Assembly (NCBI RefSeq): GCF_023278565.1 | Contig: NC_064681.1 | Span: forward strand, 1,736,001 to 1,800,000 | From: Colletotrichum lupini | Lineage: Eukaryota; Ascomycota; Sordariomycetes; Glomerellales; Glomerellaceae | Reading direction: 5' to 3' | DNA length: 64,000 nt | Part shown: positions 23,399-34,307 of the stretch, in pieces | Position numbering within the stretch: position 1 is the stretch's first letter | Layout: every line of letters starts with the position of its first letter | Position numbers and translations under genes: made by a program | Notes under the pieces: generated by a model | The model's database searches: none | What the model was told of the DNA's origin: nothing | The model's input: only the letters and a program-made list of their open reading frames with translations

Positions 23399-23955
23399 AT
23401 TTGCCTCTTTCAGGATAAGTGCAATCGTAGCGTGAGCAGGTGTGGAGGGAAAGGTGTTCTGTTTTTTGGGAGCGAATGAGACTTACCATGAGACCTGATC
23501 TTTATATCAGATGTATGATATATATACTACCTATATACAGGATACTACCATGACTCAATATTCAATTCATGTTGATACAGTGAAGGGAAGCTTGAGTGTC
23601 TGTTCATTGGCTTCCAAGGGAAGGTTTACAGCCTAAGATACTAGAATATCACCGGGGTTCAGGAACTTACATCCCACCTCACCGCACCAGCCTTAGCCAA
23701 AGGTAAACTCTAGCTCATGCTTGAGGGGTTCTTGAGCGGTACAATATCTGGGCCTGTTTTAACAGTGTGGTTCGTAAGTAAGTACTTCACATCAAACAAG
23801 GGCTCACATTTAAGAATAAGATTAATGTGTTATAGCTAAAGATTATGGCAACAGTCCAGACTTGAAGAAAGGGGTGATACCAGACATTAAGTAAAGGTTT
23901 CCAGCAGAGCTATCCTTCGAAACAAATCGGACTACGAAGTCCACCAACCCTTAAC
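23399..23955. other. convergent intergenic region
   Basis: No gene is seen. It holds the 3' ends of the plus-strand flavocytochrome gene and the minus-strand decarboxylase gene. It is AT-rich around 23.5 kb and includes TATATA-type sequence. Confidence 0.5.
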
Positions 23956-25311
23956 TCAGTTCGAAGGCGTAACAGTAGCAAGCTGGCTCAGAACCTTCAC
24001 AGGCGGGCCCGGAGTCATGATGTTCGCAACCGGGTCGGCATCTGCAGCAAAGTCAATCTTGACGTTGGGCCCGAAGATCAAGCAGTGCGTGGACCCGCCA
24101 AAGTGGAAGCAGCCGATCGGATCGCCCTTCTTGAAGGAGCCGTCGGGCACGTCGAAGAAGTCCACCGACGAGACCTCGGCCATGCCGATCATGACGACCG
24201 CCATGACGCCGATCGCCGGGTTGTCGGCCTGGATGAGGGCCACGCCGCGCTTGGCGACCGCGGAGATGTAGCTCTGCGAGAGCTCGTCGGAGGCCGGGTC
24301 CGGGTCGGACTGGCCCTGGTCGTTGTGGAAGCTCCACATGATGGGCTCCGAGTAGTACGTCCCGTTGATGATCTTGGGCGCGCCGAGGTACTTGCCAGAG
24401 ACGGGGGCGTGCCATTTGTGGTAGCTGTCCGCGCTCAGGAAGGCCTGGTAGACCGTGCCGCCGACGAACTGCTGCGCGACGTCGGCGCCGCCCAGCATGT
24501 CGGCGAGGCTGTAGTTGGTGCGCTGGTCCTGGTTTTTGACCCAGAAGGTGTCCTGAAGCTGGACATTGCGCTGAATCTCAAAGGGCGTCGACTCGGTTGC
24601 GCTGACGACGACGTTGTCGTCATTAGGCGAGGCTAGCGGTCGCAGACCGGGCAGGAACTGGCGGGTAAAGAACTGGTCCCACGATGTGAAGCCGTAGGTG
24701 GTGGGGTTCTGGGGGTCAGGGGCCTGGTACGTGTTGAGGAAGTTCATCAGGCCGCCTGAAGCCTGTGCCTGCGGCGATAGCCAGCCGTTCGTTGCCGTCG
24801 TGATCGTCACGGCGGAAGCCGAGCTCTTGAGGAAAGTCCCCCAGTAGTTCAGCATTTCCTGGAAGACACTGTTGACGTCGTCTCGGAGAAAAGCCGCGAA
24901 GCCGGCTTCGGTTGCCATGGGCCAGTCCAGGAGGCCGTTGATCGGAGTGCCGATCTGAACCGAATCGTTCCATTGAATGGGGCTTTGAATCTGGTAATTG
25001 AGAGCAGCAACGAGATCGTCGAGAGTTCTGATCTCGGCGTTGGGTGCGCCTCCGGGGTAAGTCGTGTACTTGGCCGGGACCTCGGTGAGCATCTCGGTAA
25101 AGAGCATACGGACGACGGCGCTGTTGTTCAGAAGATTCTGAAGGTCGACAATAGGAGGGACGGTGGGCAACTTTGCGGCATTCGCTCTCTTGAGCACCTC
25201 TCGGACATGTTTCTGAATCCGATGGGGGTTTGACGGTAGCCACCCGCCAATGCGACGAGCCAAGGACTCGTGAGGCACGCGGCCATTCTTCTTGATGTAG
25301 ACTCCAGGCAT
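23956..25311 (-). CDS. PsiD/phosphatidylserine decarboxylase-like enzyme
   Basis: An intronless frame of 451 residues. Residues about 50-185 match the PSDC-type N-terminal region (ALNYQIQSPIQWNDSV; GLLDWPMATEAGFAAFL). The catalytic PS-decarboxylase part includes FTSWDQFFTRQFLPGLRPL, QFVGGTVYQAFL, YHKWHAPVSGKY, GMAEVSSVDF and FHFGGSTHCLIFGP. In this family the proenzyme cleaves itself between Gly and Ser to make the pyruvoyl cofactor; here that is Gly406-Ser407. Related enzymes include L-tryptophan decarboxylases such as PsiD as well as phosphatidylserine decarboxylases. The GGST rather than LGST motif, the extra N-terminal domain and the lack of a presequence or membrane span favour a soluble amino-acid decarboxylase. 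The substrate is inference. Confidence 0.85.
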   Translation of the reverse strand: MPGVYIKKNGRVPHESLARRIGGWLPSNPHRIQKHVREVLKRANAAKLPTVPPIVDLQNLLNNSAVVRMLFTEMLTEVPAKYTTYPGGAPNAEIRTLDDLVAALNYQIQSPIQWNDSVQIGTPINGLLDWPMATEAGFAAFLRDDVNSVFQEMLNYWGTFLKSSASAVTITTATNGWLSPQAQASGGLMNFLNTYQAPDPQNPTTYGFTSWDQFFTRQFLPGLRPLASPNDDNVVVSATESTPFEIQRNVQLQDTFWVKNQDQRTNYSLADMLGGADVAQQFVGGTVYQAFLSADSYHKWHAPVSGKYLGAPKIINGTYYSEPIMWSFHNDQGQSDPDPASDELSQSYISAVAKRGVALIQADNPAIGVMAVVMIGMAEVSSVDFFDVPDGSFKKGDPIGCFHFGGSTHCLIFGPNVKIDFAADADPVANIMTPGPPVKVLSQLATVTPSN

Positions 25312-28300
25312 GGTTTCTGTTCGATTCGAAAAGAGGCAAAACTTGTGGGAGATGAAGAGACTGGTGATGTAGGATGTGTTCGAGGAGAATCAAATGTCGG
25401 AGTCGAGGGTGAAGAGGACTTCTCTTTATACATCGTTGCTATGTTCTCTGCACCCTCATGCTATTACTTATTCTGGCATCGAGGCTACGAGAGTTGTTCG
25501 ATGGATGCGTAGAATGATAGACATGCCATTTCAGCCAGCCACGTTTGACTCAGCGAGAGGAGTGAAATCTGTTTCCGGTATGCTGAATGCTGGATGGGCT
25601 GAATGAAAGTCTGCAACTCCAGTACAGTGATATTCGTTGTTCACGAGGGCCCTTCCTCGCCAACGCTTCCTGTGGGAAGCAAAGCTCTGTGTTGGGTCGT
25701 GGAATGCAAGGTTTAATGAAATTTGGTTTTCTTCCTGGCTAGGACATGCTACCTTCCAAGAAACTTGATGAGTTTCCAGCAGTGTTCTCATGATACCAAA
25801 TACTGTGTTCCGGGCAACCCTAAGCATGGAAAGAAGCAGGCTGTGATGCTCACCGTCGTTATTCCCGATCCATACTGAAGCTCACCCAAGTGATCCAGTG
25901 TGCGAGACATGAGCCAGTTCACGGAACAGTAGCCCAGCATTGGTTATCACATCGTAATAACAACGCATTCTTACGATGATGAAGCACAGTTCATCAGCCG
26001 CAACTCACTAAGAAGTGAGCTGAGGTCCAACATTCCGCATTCGACACCATCTGAAGTCAAATGCTCCGCGGCGGCCCGACCCTGAACACTATGGGGTCCA
26101 AGACATGTGTCACTTGATTGGATGGCCCAGTTCTCGACATCAGGCGATCCTGAAAGTCTAGAATCTATCAGCTTCTCAGGATGGAATTTCAATCGAAAAC
26201 TGCCGCACATGGCCTGTCCGTGGGGCCGAGACACGATAGTGGTTGTGACTGTCCGGAAACGGTCATACAGGTGTTGGCGCTACGGAGCATTTGATGCGTG
26301 TCACTGTCTCTCTAATCTTCGCGTGGCGGAAGCGTGAGGCAGAAAACGGCAGACAGGTGACCGTTCATCCAAGGGCGGAACGACAAGAGCGGCCCATCCC
26401 ACAAGCTGCCGTACCTATGTTATGCGGGGTAGAGAGGCGCTTAAATTCAGCCGCACACAAGCCACTGTGAGCTGCGAAGCTGCTCGTGAGGGATGATAAG
26501 AGTTTTTTCTTTCTTTTTTCGTCTTCTTTTTTCCTCTGCGTATCGAGCCGAGAGAGTCAAATGTTGACAGCCAAGATAGTCTGGGATAGGAATCGTTAAA
26601 GCAGCTGCGGGAGCTGAACTCGTGATCCGAGAGTGATCAGTCTCGTTCTTACGAACCTAGTTTGGGTAAGAAGGAGCGAGGCTCACAGCACTAGAACGAA
26701 ATTTTAACGATTGCTGCTCCATTCCTTGTCACCCATTCACCTTCTGGATCACTTTGCTCTCTCTGCATAACTTAATCATCATAAAAGCTAGCCCCCTCTA
26801 TGTTGACTCTAGCATAGACGCAACGGAAGACTTTTACTCGTGCCGGAAGCCAACTAGTGAGATTTGAAGCACCTAGGTAAAGACTGATGTTACTCCTCTC
26901 CTCCACCACTGTTTATGAGAAGCCAGCTGCTCAAGAACAAGTGCCGAATGACTGATATTGAACCTTGAGAAAACGGCTTCTCCAATAAATCCCGTGGAAG
27001 CTGCCTCGGGAACAGAAACACCTGATAAGACGGAATGTTCCATGTTGTGCAAAGGCATAAGAATACTCTCTCACTACGATATTGAGACGGTCAGATAATC
27101 TCATTGCAGAGATTGTAAAACACGATTCAAGTTACCTTTATCGTAGAGCCTGAGGTTAATATAAAATGGACCAGCCTTGTGCTCTCAGTCAAATAATTGA
27201 CCAGACTGCGTAAGTCGTCGATTGATGTCGCGCCAGCTTCTATGATGATGGGCTTCGCGACTGGCTTGAAGGAGGGCTTCGAGATAAAACTTCTTTCCTG
27301 TACCAGCTGCAAATGAAGCGGCTTCACCTTGTGCAGTATCGGATACACGTGGCGTATTCCTTGGCCAATAAGCTTGTATTGAATAGAATTGCGGAAGAGT
27401 GTTCGCTGTGAGTTGGGAGGTGGATGCAGCAGGATTTCTCTGGTCTTGTATACGAGCGACATCGACAAGATAGCATGGCCATCCGGCGTACGAAGCCATC
27501 AACCATCAACCATGACCCTGCCATGTCTTGACTGAAGTGTGGGCGCTGATACGGCGGCCATTTATACCCTCTAGATTGAGTGGTTGCTAGTGCCTCTCAA
27601 GGTGTCCTCCTCTAGGCAAGCACGTCGGGCTGAGAGATAGGTATTTCTTCTTATGATGAGAGGCAGACGACGACAAGTGTTTGGGTAAGAAGCGTGAAGT
27701 TTCATCATCGACTGACATCACGGCATAATGGGTGCAAGACACCCCCTTCAAGGAAAACCAGGTGTTGCTTTCTTACTGCATCCCAGCTTACACCAAAAGG
27801 CAGGCCACGTAGGTACGCCTTACAATCGAATCCCAGCCTCCATCCTGCTAAGTAAGGTACTCTGAGCTGCAGATAGATGGCGTAGCATCGGGAAAATTCA
27901 AGCGACAGCGAACTTGATGCTGGAGACTACTTACACCAACCTAAGTACACGAGATTCGGAGTCCTGCTCAGAGACTAAGGAAGGCGACACCAAAGCTCCT
28001 CCAGTGTATTGACGAATTGTTGAATCTTATACCAGAACGTGTAGGCGATGCCCATGTCTGCCTTGATGACAAAACACCCGGATGGCCATTCGACTCGTAT
28101 CGAGATGTGCTGGGCAGCACACTTCAAGGATCGTATTCAGCAAAGTTTCGGGGCGTTTCTGCGTCGGAGATTAACCCCACGTCCAAGTCATTCTGCGTTT
28201 GGGCAGAGGAAGTTGCAGCTAGAACAAAATTCGCTGTTTTTGTATTGTTGATCAAGATCTTGCAATTACCATGGTGCCATTTCGGGTAGTTGGGAGAGAT

Positions 28301-31195
28301 CATTGATCCAAAAGAGGCAAAGTCTTTCACGAGAAGGCACTCTCGTCATTTGGATCCACGTATAATTGGGACCGAGTCTACTCCGTATTGTCGGTATCTA
28401 CAGTCGCAATGACCGCTCAAACAGAGCTCGCGACTACTCACGCGGCTTTAGTCCGTTCTTCGTGGCTTGATGTAGAGGAGTTCGGGTCCGAAGCATCCCT
28501 AGCGCCCGCAAGCTAGTGAACACGAGGTTTCACGAGAGATATCCTCACGATAGTTCCATTAGTGGGTTAAACGTGTTTCTGGGGTCCAACTTCGGCCGTC
28601 GTCAGCAGAGGTGTAGCCCATCGATATTTCGATGGCATGCGGCTGATGATGAACGTTCGCCCAAGAAACCCAATGTGGTGGATGCAATGCAATGAGTTGC
28701 AAGTCGTACGAGAACACGGCAGAGCCTCCATTCCTCGCGGTGATCGGCGTCCTGCCCGGCTCCCACCTCAAGGCGGTCGGCCCGTCCGGCTACCCGCCGC
28801 CGGGTGTGACGTCAAAGTCCGGACAAAGACGACGCATTGTGCATTGGAGATTTGCACTGGAAATGGGGCGGATACGATGTTTATGTGCACGCGCATCCGT
28901 CTTATCCGTTTTGCATCTGTCCTGGGATCGTGAGGCTGTGGGATATGTGGATAGCCAGCCAAGAAAAGGAGACGCATACGTTTACAAAGTATGCTTGGAA
29001 GGTTGGAGCGATTCAGCGGTTGTGGAAGGAGAGAATACGAGTCATAGAGGCTCTAATGTAATCAAAAAAGACATTACGGTTTGCGAAAAAGGGGAGCCGG
29101 GGGACTCCACGATCTCTTGGCCGTCGTCCTCAGAGGGTTTAGCGAGGTCCTAAAGAGGCAGGGGTAAGAACGCCAAGCTGGGCAGGATCGACACAATGTC
29201 TTGCTCGTTTCAGAATCCGGCCAACGGGGCTCTTCCCTTCCAACTTCTCCCCTTCGCAAGTTCTCCAACAACACACCAGCTCCAGCTCCATAGGGTGACC
29301 GGGTTCCTGCGTCTACGCTTTTTTGAGTTTACGCCAGAACTTCGGGGAGATTTTTCTTTTCTTCCCTATCATTGTATTCTCCAAACCCCCACTGGTCAAG
29401 CCTGGCTGGCCCTGGGGCCTGGACAGCCTGGCGAGCTTCCTCCCACACCGGATGAACGGCTTTCTATTTTTGTGCCGACTTTTGTGCGTCTCCAGAGATA
29501 AGGCAGCGTCCAACCATGTTTCGACGCAGATTACCGGCGGCTAGCTTTCATAGGGCTGTGCCGGTCCTGCAGAGTTGCAGTAACCCTTTCCCAGGCACCG
29601 CATCGCTACCGAGTTCCCAGACGATCTAGCAGAGAGTCGATCCCGTGCCCTCTTTTATTTCGCCATACGCTGATCGTCTAACACGCTACTCTTATACGAA
29701 GACGCGAACTCTCACCATCTGGGCCTTCGGGAAATATGTGGCGTTATTCATACGAGGAAACACAGCATCAAACCTAAGAAAATTGTCCCTGATGAATCTC
29801 GGCAGCAACTACGCGTGTTTCGAGCCGAACGGGATACGTGCAGCCAGCAACGAGAAGCTGACCATGGTGACTGGTCGGCGTCTACTCCGTACTCCATACC
29901 CGACCCAGCTGTCATCGCTGAATTGCTCGGTCTTCTCCGTTCATCTATTCACTGGTCTTGGCCGTCGAGGAGGTCCTCTCTTTGCCTGCAGGGGTCATGG
30001 CAGGGCGACCCAGCTTTGCCAACGTCAACACGAACGACACCGACGGGATGATGCTGACAAGTTGCACAGTTGTTTACGTCAAGACGGGCAATGTTAAAGT
30101 GCGTGTGTGTGTGTGTGTGTGTGTGTTCCCCAGAACATCGGACGACGGCTAACCTTATTTGACAGCTTCTCTCGTGGGAAACACGGCAAAAGCTTTGACA
30201 AGCATGAATGTTCAGACGAATTTTTCCTCCCCAAACCTTCAAAGCTCGAGGCAGTGTTCGACGATCACTCATGCGATCCACGGCGCGAGCCCGAGGGAGA
30301 TCCCGGCTAACAGCAAGTTGCAACCACAGCAATGGGGCTCTCTGCGGGTCTGTACAAGGGTACATCAAAGGGGGAAAGGCTCGAGGCTCGAGGGTTCAGG
30401 TTGACCGCCGCCGTCGTCGTCGTCGTCGTAGTGCGACGTGCCTGACCGCCAGCCGTCTTGTTGTTCGGGCGGCCGTAGGATTCATGGGAGGAGGATGACC
30501 CTAAAGTCAGAACAACACGACAAGCCTGATGGATGGCCGAGCGGCTTCTCAGAATCTCCACACGATTTCTTCTGCCTGTCTTTCCCACATCACGGGCTTT
30601 TCCTGCTTGGACCTCCACTCGGCCCCAAGGCCAGCGCCTGGCTTGAGCATCTGGGCATGGTTCCCACCTTATCCTCTTTCTCGATGGGGATCGCGGCTCG
30701 GGAAGCCTCGCCATTCGCCAGCGCCGACTCGGCGTCGACGAAGGACCAACTCCCCGGCAGACTCTATCGGGCCATAACTGCACCTGCGGGATGGCGCAGC
30801 CTAGCTTGGGGGCTCCAGAGTTTCCACATTTTGGGAGATGGATCTCTCTTGGAGCGTCCTCTCCTCTGCGGAAGTGCCGCAGATGGAGCTGTGATGCACG
30901 ATGTGCCTGGCGAGGTGGTTGTGTATATACATATCGTCGAGTTTCTTCTTCTTCTCTGCCCTTTTGAGAATTCTCTTCTTCAACGCCGCTCTCATCGACA
31001 ATTTCTCACGAGTAGCCTCTCGTGCCTCTCCTTATCCTTTGTGCTATTCTTAATTACAGACACACGTCTCTCATTGCTTATACGTGTCTAATACCTACAC
31101 TCACTCATCAATACGCATACATCCTCGATCTCTTTGAGGAACCATACTCTCTCTTACACGAGCAGTTCAGCTCCCAAAAACATCAACACACCGAC
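25312..31195. other. 5.9-kb gene-poor region
   Basis: No gene can be supported. Frames of up to about 217 codons occur but none shows a domain, a signal peptide with a plausible mature part, or splice-supported continuation. A tRNA-like folded stretch lies at about 26587-26712. Microsatellites are (GT)n at 30102-30126 and (CGT)n at 30412-30429. The last 300 bases hold a TATATA sequence (about 30925) and a CT-rich leader, and belong to the downstream oxidase gene. Composition is ordinary, not RIP-like. Confidence 0.5.
30102..30126. repeat. GT microsatellite
   Basis: An uninterrupted (GT)n tract of about 25 bases. Confidence 0.85.
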
Positions 31196-33344
31196 ATGGT
31201 TCGTTCAACCGCATACAAGGCCATCGCGGCCGCCTCTCTCTTTTCGCGGTTCTCCTCCGCAGCCATCACAGCCTGCCCGAACGATGAGGCCGAATGGGAA
31301 TCGCCCATTGGAGTCAAGTACAACAGTCTGCCCTGGCTCTGACTACCAGTATGGTGGTGGCAGTCTCCAATATGTTCAAAATGTCCAGACCACGGTCGAG
31401 TGTGTCCAGATCTGTGACAAGGATGCTCGCTGCAACAGAGCCGTCTACGACAAGGAGCTCAAGGTTTGTCACGTTAAGGACACCAAGAACGAGATGAACT
31501 GGGCAGCCGACGACCGTTTCGACTCTATCCGTATGACAAACGACTTTGTCGACGGCACATTCCTTGCTACCTGCCCCTTCAAGGAGGAGGGCTACCGAGT
31601 TCCCAAGGGCAGCGCCGACTACCGTGTCTGCCGCGGCACCGATTACACCGGCAACAGCGCCAAGATTGTTCAGGATGTGACGACCATCCAAGCCTGCTCT
31701 GAGCTCTGCTCCAACACTCAGAACTGCAAGAAGGCTGTTTTTGACAACATCAACAATGTTTGCCACATCAAGGCCGCCGAGCCCGAGACATCTCTGTTCT
31801 GGGTTCAGAACAAGCAGTTCGACACCATCCACGTCCCCGAGAACATCAACCCGGCCGTCCAGGGCAAGTGGGGCGACCTCATTCGTCTGCCCGTGATTCC
31901 CGTTGCGGCTTACATCGTCCCGTCCTACCCCGAGCCCAGCAGACTGCTGTTCTTCTCCTCGTGGGGTGTGGACGCCTTTGGCGGTGCTTCTGGCATGACC
32001 CAGTACGGTGACTACAACTTCGCTACCGGTGAGATTTCTGAGCGCGCCGTCACCAACACCCACCACGACATGTTCTGCCCGGCCATCAGCCAGCTTCAGG
32101 ATGGCCGCATCGTCATCCAGGGCGGCTCCGACGCCGAGGCCGTCAGCATCTACGACCCGGCCACCAACAACTTCACTCGCGGCCCCGACTTGAAGGTTGC
32201 CCGTGGCTACCAGACTTCTACCCTCCTCTCCAGCGGCAAGATCTTCACCATTGGCGGAGCCTACTCTGGCAAGCGCGAGGGCAAGAACGGCGAGGTGTAC
32301 GACCCCGAGGCCAACGAGTGGACCTACCTCCCCGGCGCCGACGTCACCCCGATCCTGACCAACGACCACGAGGGCATCTGGCGCGAGGACAACCACGCCT
32401 GGCTCTTTGGCTGGAAGAACAACAGCATCTTCCAGGCCGGCCCGGGCAAGGACCAGCACTGGTTTGGCATCGAGGGCACCGGCTCCGTCACCAAGGCCGC
32501 CACCCGCGACGACGACGACGCCATGTGCGGCACCTGGGTCATGTACGACGCCGTCGCCGGCAAGATCCTCTCGGCCGGCGGAAGCCCCGACTACACCGAC
32601 AGCGACGCCACCGTGCATGCCCACATCACCACCATCGGCGAGCCGGGCACCCCGTCCGAGGTCGAGCGCGTGGCGGACATGGCCTTCCCCCGCGGCTTCG
32701 CCAACGCCGTGGTCCTTCCCGACGGCCAAGTTCTCGTGACGGGTGGGCAGCGCAAGTCCCTCGTCTTCACCAACACGGACGGCATCCTCATCGCCGAGCT
32801 CTTTAACCCGGAAACCAAGGAGTGGAAGCAGATGGCGCCCATGGCCGTTCCGCGCAACTACCACTCCGTCGCGATCCTCATGCCCGACGCCACCGTCTTC
32901 ACCGGCGGCGGCGGCCTGTGCTACGTCCAGCAGATCCTGGGCTCCACGGCCGGCTGCGACAAGACGGTCGACCACGCCGACGGCGAAATCTTTGAGCCCC
33001 CCTACCTGTACAACGCCGACGGCACCAAGGCTGCGCGGCCCGTCGTGTCCGGGGTCACCGAGGAGGCCGTCAAGGCCGGCGCGACGATTACCTTTACCGT
33101 CGAGGGCGTCGAGGCCGGCGGCAAGGGTGCCAAGGTCACGCTCATCCGTACCGGTAGCGTCACGCACTCGTCCAACACGGATCAGCGCCGCATCCCGCTC
33201 GACAACGTGCAGGTCGACGGCCAGTCTTTCTCCGCCAAGTTGCCCGAGGACTATGGTATCCTGCTTCCCGGGTTCTACTACCTCTTTGTCTCGAATGCGC
33301 AGGGCACGCCTAGCATCGCAAAGACTTTGCACGTTGTCTTGTAG
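31196..33344 (+). CDS. secreted AA5 copper radical oxidase with two PAN domains, frameshifted
   Basis: The ATG at 31196 opens a signal peptide (MVRSTAYKAIAAASLFSRFS...) and the first PAN/Apple domain. Two Cys-rich PAN units follow one another (about 31270-31545 and 31570-31845), then a seven-bladed galactose-oxidase domain and its C-terminal Ig-like domain. The copper/radical residues of galactose oxidase are present: Cys in DMFCPAI (32076-32078), Tyr in RGYQTS (32208-32210), Tyr-His in RNYHS (32859-32864) and His in VTHSSN (33165-33167). The position of the stacking Trp290 is Tyr (GGAYSGK, 32262-32264), as in alcohol/aryl-alcohol oxidase members. The product would oxidise a primary alcohol to aldehyde plus H2O2 outside the cell. 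The frame breaks at about 31320: one surplus base separates the signal-peptide frame from the rest. No intron fits. It is either an assembly error or a fresh null allele. Confidence 0.85.
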
Positions 33345-34268
33345 AAGAAAGGAGGAGGAGAAGGAGAAGAAGAAGAAGAATGATGATACCTAATATGTAG
33401 CGAATTCTTATTTTTTGGAAAGCGGGATTAGAGAAAAGAAAGAAGCAACAATTTTAGACATTAGACAATACTTAATTAGATACCAGATCGAAAAAAAGAA
33501 AACTTAATGTTTAATACGAGGAGTTCCAAGTGTGTGTGATGTTTGACAATGAATAAGGTTGTACTCGAGTTGGTGTTGTTGAATGTGATGATCAACTATG
33601 AAGACCCCATATAACCTGACGGTTAAGGATATAACGTTGGGGGTAAAAATAGCGTGGACACGGATTACACGTCTGCAGTGATAAGAATACTTGCCTATAA
33701 CAGGGCACCTCGTCTACTTTTTAGCTTCATCCACTCGATTACAACTACGTATATATTTCAATAATCACGAATGCCATAGACACCATCGGGCCGGAAAGAA
33801 CATACCTGTGCCATGAAACCGTGCCTAGCCCATGGAACGCATCGCGACGCATGCGTATCTTCTTCACATGCCTTTCATCTGAATGATTGAGTTTTCTTTT
33901 TTGGTTTCAATTGCTGAGTTGTATCTGTAGACCGTAGCAGGTGAGTTGTGCCGGTTCTTGGCTTACATGTATCTCGGGCCGTTGCGGGACTAGCCAATGA
34001 GTATGAACAACCTTTACAACAGAATGGACACCCGATTGCCGAGGACCGATTGGCTTCAGTCGTGCATATGCCCCTCAAGGTAAACCGCTTTTCAGAGCTC
34101 AAAACGTTTATTTGTTCGTTCGTCTCAACCGTTCCTAGACTTCTGAGGCGGCCGTTGGCGGCACATGGTTCGCTTCGAAAAGAGCAAAAGAAGCAATGGC
34201 CTTGACCCGATGACGACATTGTGCGTTTTTTTTTTAGAGAGAAGGGACCCGCTTCGAGTGCACCACGC
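33345..34268. other. intergenic, left flank of transposon
   Basis: No gene is seen. It starts with a purine-rich stretch (GAAGAA-type, 33350-33380) that is probably oxidase 3' untranslated sequence. It ends at the GACTAT target duplication of the AT-rich element. Confidence 0.5.
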
Positions 34269-34274
34269 GACTAT
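34269..34274. repeat. left target-site duplication GACTAT
   Basis: GACTAT directly abuts the left terminal inverted repeat. The same hexamer abuts the right one at 40191-40196. Confidence 0.75.
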
Positions 34275-34307
34275 TACGGCAGACTGCAAGAGGCACTCTG
34301 CCAAAAC
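34275..34307 (+). repeat. left terminal inverted repeat
   Basis: 33 bases starting TACGGCAGACTGCAAG and ending CTCTGCCAAAAC. Within it, GGCAGACTGC and GCACTCTGCC pair over a 5-base AAGAG loop with one mismatch, so the end can form a hairpin. Confidence 0.8.

Noticed and set aside
27127..27502. Minus-strand frames with an AAGTGKK stretch resembling a P-loop
   Set aside because: The motif is not followed by Ser/Thr or by any NACHT-like block, and the flanks are not open; probably chance rather than a decayed NLR.
30438..31091. 217-codon plus-strand frame before the copper oxidase
   Set aside because: Low-complexity hydrophobic and basic stretches with no domain; it covers the promoter and CT-rich leader of the oxidase gene.
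31313..31363. Intron to explain the oxidase frame break
   Set aside because: GT-AG pairs in this interval either do not correct the frame or delete the VCPGSDY block that matches the second PAN domain.
31314..33332. 672-codon minus-strand frame
   Set aside because: Antisense shadow of the AA5 oxidase, rich in Gly/Val/Asp as expected from complementary GC-rich codons.
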